NCBI GenBank assembly: GCA_031549105.1
Contig: JAVBQK010000179.1
Coordinates: 1 to 9,892 of the forward strand
Direction: 5' to 3'
Origin: Avichristensenella sp031549105
Lineage (GTDB): Bacteria; Bacillota; Clostridia; Christensenellales; Aristaeellaceae
DNA: 9,892 nucleotides
A model generated the notes under the pieces. It was given only the letters and a program-made list of their open reading frames with translations. It did no database searches and was not told the origin of the DNA. Positions 6,697-9,892 of the stretch are shown piece by piece. The position numbers and the translations under genes are program-made. Numbering within the stretch: the first letter of the stretch is position 1; each line of letters opens with the position of its first letter.

Positions 6697-6720
6697 CGCG
6701 CAGCATGGATCAGCTGCACG
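6697..6720 (-). promoter_or_regulatory. Leader stem-loop in the 5' UTR of the binding-protein operon
   Basis: On the minus strand CGTGCAGC (6720-6713) pairs with GCTGCGCG (6704-6697) around an 8-nt loop TGATCCAT, with one G-T wobble in eight pairs. It lies about 32 nt upstream of the ATG, between the candidate promoter and the ribosome site, so it would sit near the 5' end of the mRNA. It could protect the 5' end or act as an operator. No known riboswitch architecture is recognisable. Confidence 0.4.
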
Positions 6721-6732
6721 AATCCTACAAAA

Positions 6733-6761
6733 AACATATCATGATTTTGACGTTGTTGCGA
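6733..6761 (-). promoter_or_regulatory. Candidate promoter of the transporter operon
   Basis: In an AT-rich island in otherwise GC-rich DNA, the minus strand has an extended -10 element, TGA followed by TATGTT (-10 at 6738-6733). Seventeen bases upstream is a weak -35-like TCGCAA (6761-6756). Transcription would begin near 6726, giving a leader of about 60 nt. The palindrome ATCATGAT (6738-6745) touches the -10. The weak -35 fits a promoter that needs an activator such as the AraC-type regulator encoded upstream. Confidence 0.35.
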
Positions 6762-6790
6762 CAGGAAATCGTGCAGAGAACATGCCTAGA

Positions 6791-6820
6791 GTAAGAAACC
6801 CGCCGTTCACTCACGGCGGG
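6791..6820 (-). terminator. Intrinsic terminator of the AraC-type regulator gene
   Basis: A perfect 8-bp stem, CCCGCCGT at 6799-6806 with ACGGCGGG at 6813-6820, loop of 6 nt. Read on the minus strand it is followed by TTTCTTAC, a modest U-rich tail. It lies 18 nt after the regulator stop codon and before the operon promoter region, so it should uncouple regulator transcription from the transporter genes, at least partly. Confidence 0.7.
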
Positions 6821-6838
6821 AATGGGAAAATCGCCACA

Positions 6839-9049
6839 TTACGGACCTGATGGGGGCCCTTCCTGGGTCTGCCGCCATTGGCCGGGCGCCATGCCGAACC
6901 GCCGCTTGAACGTCTTGTAGAACGTGTTTGCGGACGCGTACCCCACGCGCTCCGCGACCAGCGCCAGCTGCATGTCCGTCTCCCGAAGCAGGCGCACAGC
7001 CTCGTCCATGCGGTAGTTTTCGATCAGCTCGCTGAGCGTGACGCCCGTCTGCTCCTTAACGAAGTTGAACACGTACTTGGTGGAGATGTTGAACTGATCG
7101 CCGATCATCTCAGCGTTGAGCATAGAATCGGCAAAACGATCGGCAATGTAGCGGATCATCTCCTCCTTGAGCCTGCTGTTGTGGCTGCTCTTGCGGCTGC
7201 CGATCTCCTCGCAGATCCTGGCGATATACGCGCGCATACCCATCTCCAGCGTGCCCAGCGTCATCTCCTCGTCAAACTCGGGCATGCCGGAATGGCTCTG
7301 CACCAGCCCCAGCTCGCTGCAGACGGCGACGCCAATGCCGCGCAGGCTGTAGAAGAGCTGCCGCAGGCCCTGGCTGTTCATGTGTCCGCCCGCCGCGTAC
7401 AGCTCCAGCACGCGCTCCAGCTGCGCCTGCGCCACGTCCGCCTCGCCCGAGAGCAGCACCTGGTAGAGCTTATCGTTCGCCTTGTGCCACATGTGTATCT
7501 GATGCTCGGCCGGGTTAATCGCCTCAAAGAGGATCAGATTCTTCGCTTCATCACACTGGTCCAGCGCGGCGCGCGCCTCCTTAAACGCGCTGTGCAGGTT
7601 TGCCAGCCCCTTGTACTCGCGGCTGACGCCTGCGTATGTCCGCGCGCCGTACTGCATGAAGAAATACTCGCGGATGTGCTCCAACGTCTCCAGCGGGAAC
7701 ACCGCGCTCTCCTCCGACTGGACAACTAGCACGATGCCGCTAGGCCCGGTGGTGTGCACGTATGCGCTGCCCACGAACATCCCGCCCAGCAGGTCCGCCG
7801 CCAGCAGCCGGGCGGATGCGGTTCTGCCGTTGCTGCGCTCGGTCATCTTCATATAAACCAGCCGATAGCGCTCCGGAACATCGTCCAGGTACGCCTGCGC
7901 TTCCTCCAGTTCCTCGCTGTCCAGCCCATCCTTGAGCAGCCGATCAAATAGGCCGGCCGCTACATGCCCCCGCTGTTTGTCTGCCAGACCCTCCAGCCGA
8001 CCACGCGTCCTCACCAGTTCGCCAATGGCGTACTGGATGTACTCAAAATCCCGCCGCTTTCCGGGGTCGGCGATGCCCGCCGTGTGGATGGTGGACAGGA
8101 GCGTCCGCATGGGCTTGTTCTGGCGATAGCTGATGGTCAGCGCCAGTGCCAGCGCGATCACGATCGCCACCACCGCATAGGTAAGCAGCAAGCCGCGTAT
8201 CGACGCAAGGCTCTGCACAAACACACTCTCCTCAATGCCCAGCACGAAGCACAGGCTGCCATTCATCAGCGGGTACTGCCGCCAGACGGTCTTCTGCCCC
8301 TGGTGCACGCCCTCGCCCCAGTCCAGGTCTGCCTGGGGGACGCCTTCCTCCTGGTACCCCTGCCGCATCAGGATCGTACCGTAGGCGTCCTCCAAGTACA
8401 GCAGAAACCCCTCATCCCGCGCGGACAGGCCAAACCGGGCCAGCAAATCGCTCTTGGTCAGTATCCCCATCAGAAAGCCGCTCTTGAAGCTGGATGTGCC
8501 GTATGGCAGCGAGATCAGGTAGCTGAGCCGCTCCTTCTCCCCCTCCTCGTACAGGAACATGGGGCTTTCGGGCTGCATGCCGCCTGGGCGCGCAAGCGTC
8601 GCCTCCAGCCACTGCTCACGAAGCAGCGGCGAGACGTACATGAACGTATCGTAATAATCCGACAGCGACGTGAAAACGCGCTCACTGGTGATCACAATAT
8701 CATTCTTAAACATCACAGAAATGGTACCTACATACTGGAACGTGCGCACCATGGTAGACAGGTACTCCCGCGCCTGGCGGAGCTTGTAGTAATCTTCCAC
8801 CTCCAGCGGCTGCGCCTTGTTCATCAGCGTCGCAAAGTTGGAGTTGGTCAGCACCAACGACGCGATATGATGCAAATTGGTCAGCTCCCGCTCCAGCGCG
8901 GTGGTCGCGTTCTGGATCGTCCGGTCCATGTTGGCGATGGTGCTCTGCCGCTGCAGATCCAGCGTGGTGATATACAGCGGCACAAACAGCATCGCCACCA
9001 GCATCACGGTGAGCGCATAGGCCCCCAGCACACGGGTTTTGTACCGCAC
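6839..9049 (-). CDS. Membrane-anchored AraC-family transcriptional regulator
   Basis: A 736-residue one-component regulator. A first membrane segment lies at about 8-29. An extracytoplasmic sensor region of about 255 residues follows (probably a Cache-like fold, judged from layout rather than motifs). A second membrane segment is at about 285-307, then a cytoplasmic linker and a C-terminal AraC DNA-binding domain at about 633-726. Both helix-turn-helix units are visible: AEMIGDQFNISTKYVFNFVKEQTG and LALVAERVGYASANTFYKTFKRRFG, ending in the family hallmark GMAPGQWR. There is no receiver domain, so this is not a YesN two-component partner. Proteins of this layout commonly sit beside LplABC-type importers and are thought to activate them in response to a sugar outside the cell. 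The start is GTG at 9049, supported by GGAGG (9063-9059) nine bases upstream. It is the likely regulator of the downstream operon. Confidence 0.93.
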   Translation of the reverse strand: MRYKTRVLGAYALTVMLVAMLFVPLYITTLDLQRQSTIANMDRTIQNATTALERELTNLHHIASLVLTNSNFATLMNKAQPLEVEDYYKLRQAREYLSTMVRTFQYVGTISVMFKNDIVITSERVFTSLSDYYDTFMYVSPLLREQWLEATLARPGGMQPESPMFLYEEGEKERLSYLISLPYGTSSFKSGFLMGILTKSDLLARFGLSARDEGFLLYLEDAYGTILMRQGYQEEGVPQADLDWGEGVHQGQKTVWRQYPLMNGSLCFVLGIEESVFVQSLASIRGLLLTYAVVAIVIALALALTISYRQNKPMRTLLSTIHTAGIADPGKRRDFEYIQYAIGELVRTRGRLEGLADKQRGHVAAGLFDRLLKDGLDSEELEEAQAYLDDVPERYRLVYMKMTERSNGRTASARLLAADLLGGMFVGSAYVHTTGPSGIVLVVQSEESAVFPLETLEHIREYFFMQYGARTYAGVSREYKGLANLHSAFKEARAALDQCDEAKNLILFEAINPAEHQIHMWHKANDKLYQVLLSGEADVAQAQLERVLELYAAGGHMNSQGLRQLFYSLRGIGVAVCSELGLVQSHSGMPEFDEEMTLGTLEMGMRAYIARICEEIGSRKSSHNSRLKEEMIRYIADRFADSMLNAEMIGDQFNISTKYVFNFVKEQTGVTLSELIENYRMDEAVRLLRETDMQLALVAERVGYASANTFYKTFKRRFGMAPGQWRQTQEGPPSGP

Positions 9050-9058
9050 AGCTTATCA

Positions 9059-9063
9059 CCTCC
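9059..9063 (-). promoter_or_regulatory. Ribosome binding site fixing the GTG start of the regulator
   Basis: GGAGG followed by TGATAAGCT and then GTG on the minus strand. The match to the anti-Shine-Dalgarno sequence (GGAGGTGA) is close to ideal and decides for the GTG at 9049 over any later ATG. Confidence 0.8.
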
Positions 9064-9072
9064 ACTGCTGTA

Positions 9073-9110
9073 GGATAGCACACTTGATGGCGCGGAGCAA
9101 GCGAAGTGTG
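9073..9110 (-). promoter_or_regulatory. Inverted repeat and weak promoter upstream of the regulator gene
   Basis: CACACTT (9079-9085) and AAGTGTG (9104-9110) form a 7-bp inverted repeat with an 18-nt spacer. On the minus strand a weak -35/-10 pair, TTGCTC and TATCCT with 17 nt between, overlaps this repeat, and the -10 lies just downstream of it. The repeat could be an operator or an mRNA-leader hairpin. The promoter match is poor on its own. Confidence 0.3.
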
Positions 9111-9115
9111 GGAGG

Positions 9116-9212
9116 AGGGGCGGCCTCCGGCGGCCCAAGGGCTCTGCCCTTGGGAATCCCGCGAAGGGCTTTGCCCTTTCGAAACCCATGTTGCGCTCAC
9201 GCGCGGGGGTAT
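9116..9212 (-). repeat. Three-hairpin intergenic repeat, copy 4
   Basis: In minus-strand orientation hairpin 1 is GCGC-GTGA-GCGC (9204-9193), with flanking CCCCC and GGGTT arms and an AACAT bulge identical to copy 3. Hairpin 2 at 9181-9162 is CGAA(A)GGGC with GCCCTTCG, loop AAA. Hairpin 3 at 9154-9134 is CCCAAGGGC with GCCCTTGGG, loop AGA: a different stem from copies 1-3, yet fully paired. The copy sits between the divergent regulator and kinase genes. Its inner flank runs directly into the kinase promoter. Confidence 0.85.
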
Positions 9213-9229
9213 GCCTTTTGATGTATGTT

Positions 9230-9238
9230 TGGTATAAT
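9230..9238 (+). promoter_or_regulatory. Extended -10 promoter of the P-loop kinase gene
   Basis: TGG followed by a perfect TATAAT (9233-9238) gives a consensus extended -10. No good -35 lies 17-18 nt upstream, where repeat copy 4 ends, which is tolerated with an extended -10. Transcription would start near 9245, about 30 nt before the ATG at 9276. Confidence 0.7.
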
Positions 9239-9275
9239 GACCAGGGCATGCGATACTGACGTGAGGAGCGGTGTG

Positions 9276-9812
9276 ATGAACCTTTTCGGCTATAACCGCA
9301 TCATGATTATCGGCAACAATGGCAGCGGGAAAAGCTACCTGGCCAGCAAGCTACGCGCCATAACAGGACTGCCCCTCGTTCATCTAGACGTTGAATTTTG
9401 GCGGCCCAATTGGGAGATGCCGTCCGAGGAAGAATGGCTGGCCAAGAACATCGAGCTTGTCTCCTCAGACAAATGGATTCTGGACGGCAATGTCAACCAT
9501 GGCGGCACGATGGAACTACGCTTTAAGGCAGCGGATCTTGTGCTGCTTCTGGATATAAACCGCCTTGTCTGCCTGACTGGCGTGATCAAAAGAAACGGCA
9601 GGAAAAGGCCGGACACGACGGCATACCCCTACGAAAAGTTCGACAAGCGCTTCTGGGAACTCTGTAAAGGGATATGGGCTTTCCCCAAAACAAGAAAGCC
9701 CGCAATCCTAACCCTTCACGAAAAATACCCCCACAAACCGCTTATAGTCATCCAAAGCCGACATGCACTAAGAAAACACCTCCACCAATGGCAAGAAGAA
9801 CTCATCAGATAA
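9276..9812 (+). CDS. P-loop kinase-like NTPase (FlaR/topology-modulation, adenylate-kinase-related)
   Basis: A 178-residue soluble protein. Walker A is GNNGSGKS at 13-20 after the short beta strand RIMII. HLDVEFWRPNW at 36-46 and WILDGN at 67-72 match the substrate-side motifs of the small Adk-like proteins called DNA topology modulation protein/FlaR. ADLVLLLD at 86-93 is a Walker-B-like strand, and an arginine-rich lid-like stretch follows at about 105-111. The length is normal for the family, whose true substrate is not established. The start is ATG 9276, with AGGAG seven bases upstream. The frame opens further upstream at 9225, but that would overlap the promoter. It is divergent from the regulator gene and shows no functional tie to the sugar operon. 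The 3' third looks more A-rich than its neighbours. Repeat copy 5 begins at the stop codon. Confidence 0.88.
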   Translation: MNLFGYNRIMIIGNNGSGKSYLASKLRAITGLPLVHLDVEFWRPNWEMPSEEEWLAKNIELVSSDKWILDGNVNHGGTMELRFKAADLVLLLDINRLVCLTGVIKRNGRKRPDTTAYPYEKFDKRFWELCKGIWAFPKTRKPAILTLHEKYPHKPLIVIQSRHALRKHLHQWQEELIR

Positions 9813-9892
9813 ACCCCACCTGCCCAGAGGCGAAACATTGGGTTTCGAAAGGGCAAAGCCCTTCGCGGAGGTCCAGGAGGCAGAGCCTCCTG
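9811..9892 (+). repeat. Three-hairpin intergenic repeat, copy 5 (ends at window edge)
   Basis: Hairpin 1: AACCC (9812-9816) with GGGTT (9840-9844) around TGCC-CAGA-GGCG, in which the GTGA loop is replaced. Hairpin 2 at 9846-9865: CGAA(A)GGGC with GCCCTTCG, loop AAA. Hairpin 3 at 9873-9892: CCAGGAGGC with GCCTCCTG, loop AGA, cut by the window end one base before its last pair. The outer arm starts within the TAA stop of the kinase gene, so this copy forms the gene's 3' end. Confidence 0.85.

Noticed and set aside
6666..6838. Riboswitch in the leader of the transporter operon
   Set aside because: The leader is short (about 60 nt from the candidate start) with one simple hairpin. No conserved aptamer core is recognisable, and the terminator there belongs to the upstream regulator gene.
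7964..9073. Long plus-strand open frame opposite the regulator gene (369 codons)
   Set aside because: It is antisense to a protein with clear membrane segments and AraC motifs. Its translation is His/Gln/Arg-rich low-complexity sequence typical of the opposite strand of GC-rich genes, and it has no ribosome site.
9225..9275. N-terminal extension of the P-loop kinase starting at 9225
   Set aside because: It would begin upstream of the predicted transcript start and overlap the TATAAT box. ATG 9276 has AGGAG at proper spacing and places Walker A where the family has it.
43..9892. CRISPR array or insertion sequence explaining the repeats
   Set aside because: Copies are scattered singly or as inverted pairs, not regularly spaced with unique spacers. 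No transposase, clear target duplication or terminal inverted repeat of an IS is seen.
1..9892. tRNA or rRNA genes
   Set aside because: No cloverleaf-type stretch with a T-loop GTTCRA motif or rRNA segment was seen. The structured stretches are the repeats described above.

Overview
The window is high-GC, tightly packed bacterial DNA. The gene types suggest a Bacillota lineage, probably a high-GC clostridial or Paenibacillus-like carbohydrate utiliser. The clues are an LplABC-type CUT1 sugar importer without its own ATPase, a membrane-anchored AraC-type regulator next to it, and strong GGAGG-type ribosome binding sites. No rRNA or other phylogenetic marker is present, so this placement is an inference.

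Six genes lie head to tail on the minus strand and read from right to left. They are a membrane-spanning AraC-family regulator (9049-6839), a secreted solute-binding protein (6665-5013), two permeases (4747-3827 and 3812-2895), a type I sulfatase (2888-1416) and a metal-dependent amidohydrolase (1423-125). Permease 2, sulfatase and amidohydrolase are spaced by 6 nt or overlap by 8 nt, so they are almost certainly co-transcribed. A hairpin with a U-rich tail separates the regulator from the transporter operon. The simplest model is that the regulator senses an extracellular sugar or sugar-binding state, activates the operon, the importer brings in a sulfated (or otherwise esterified) small carbohydrate, the cytoplasmic sulfatase desulfates it, and the amidohydrolase acts on the product. 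No glycoside hydrolase is present in the window.

On the right, a separate plus-strand gene (9276-9812) encodes a small P-loop kinase-like protein of the FlaR/topology-modulation type, with its own extended -10 promoter.

The most striking feature is not a gene. Every larger intergenic gap except the regulator/binding-protein one carries an approximately 80-90 nt repeat of three consecutive stem-loops. Five copies and one edge-truncated copy are visible. All three stems vary by compensatory changes between copies: GTGA tetraloop hairpins of the form GCGC/GCGC, CTGC/GCAG and CGCC/GGCG, a second stem with outer pairs GG/CC, CG/CG and CC/GG, and a third stem existing in four sequence versions. 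Two inverted pairs of copies, around a shared TGCATA centre, sit at the left edge and between the binding-protein and permease genes. The latter resembles the position of REP elements between E. coli malE and malF.
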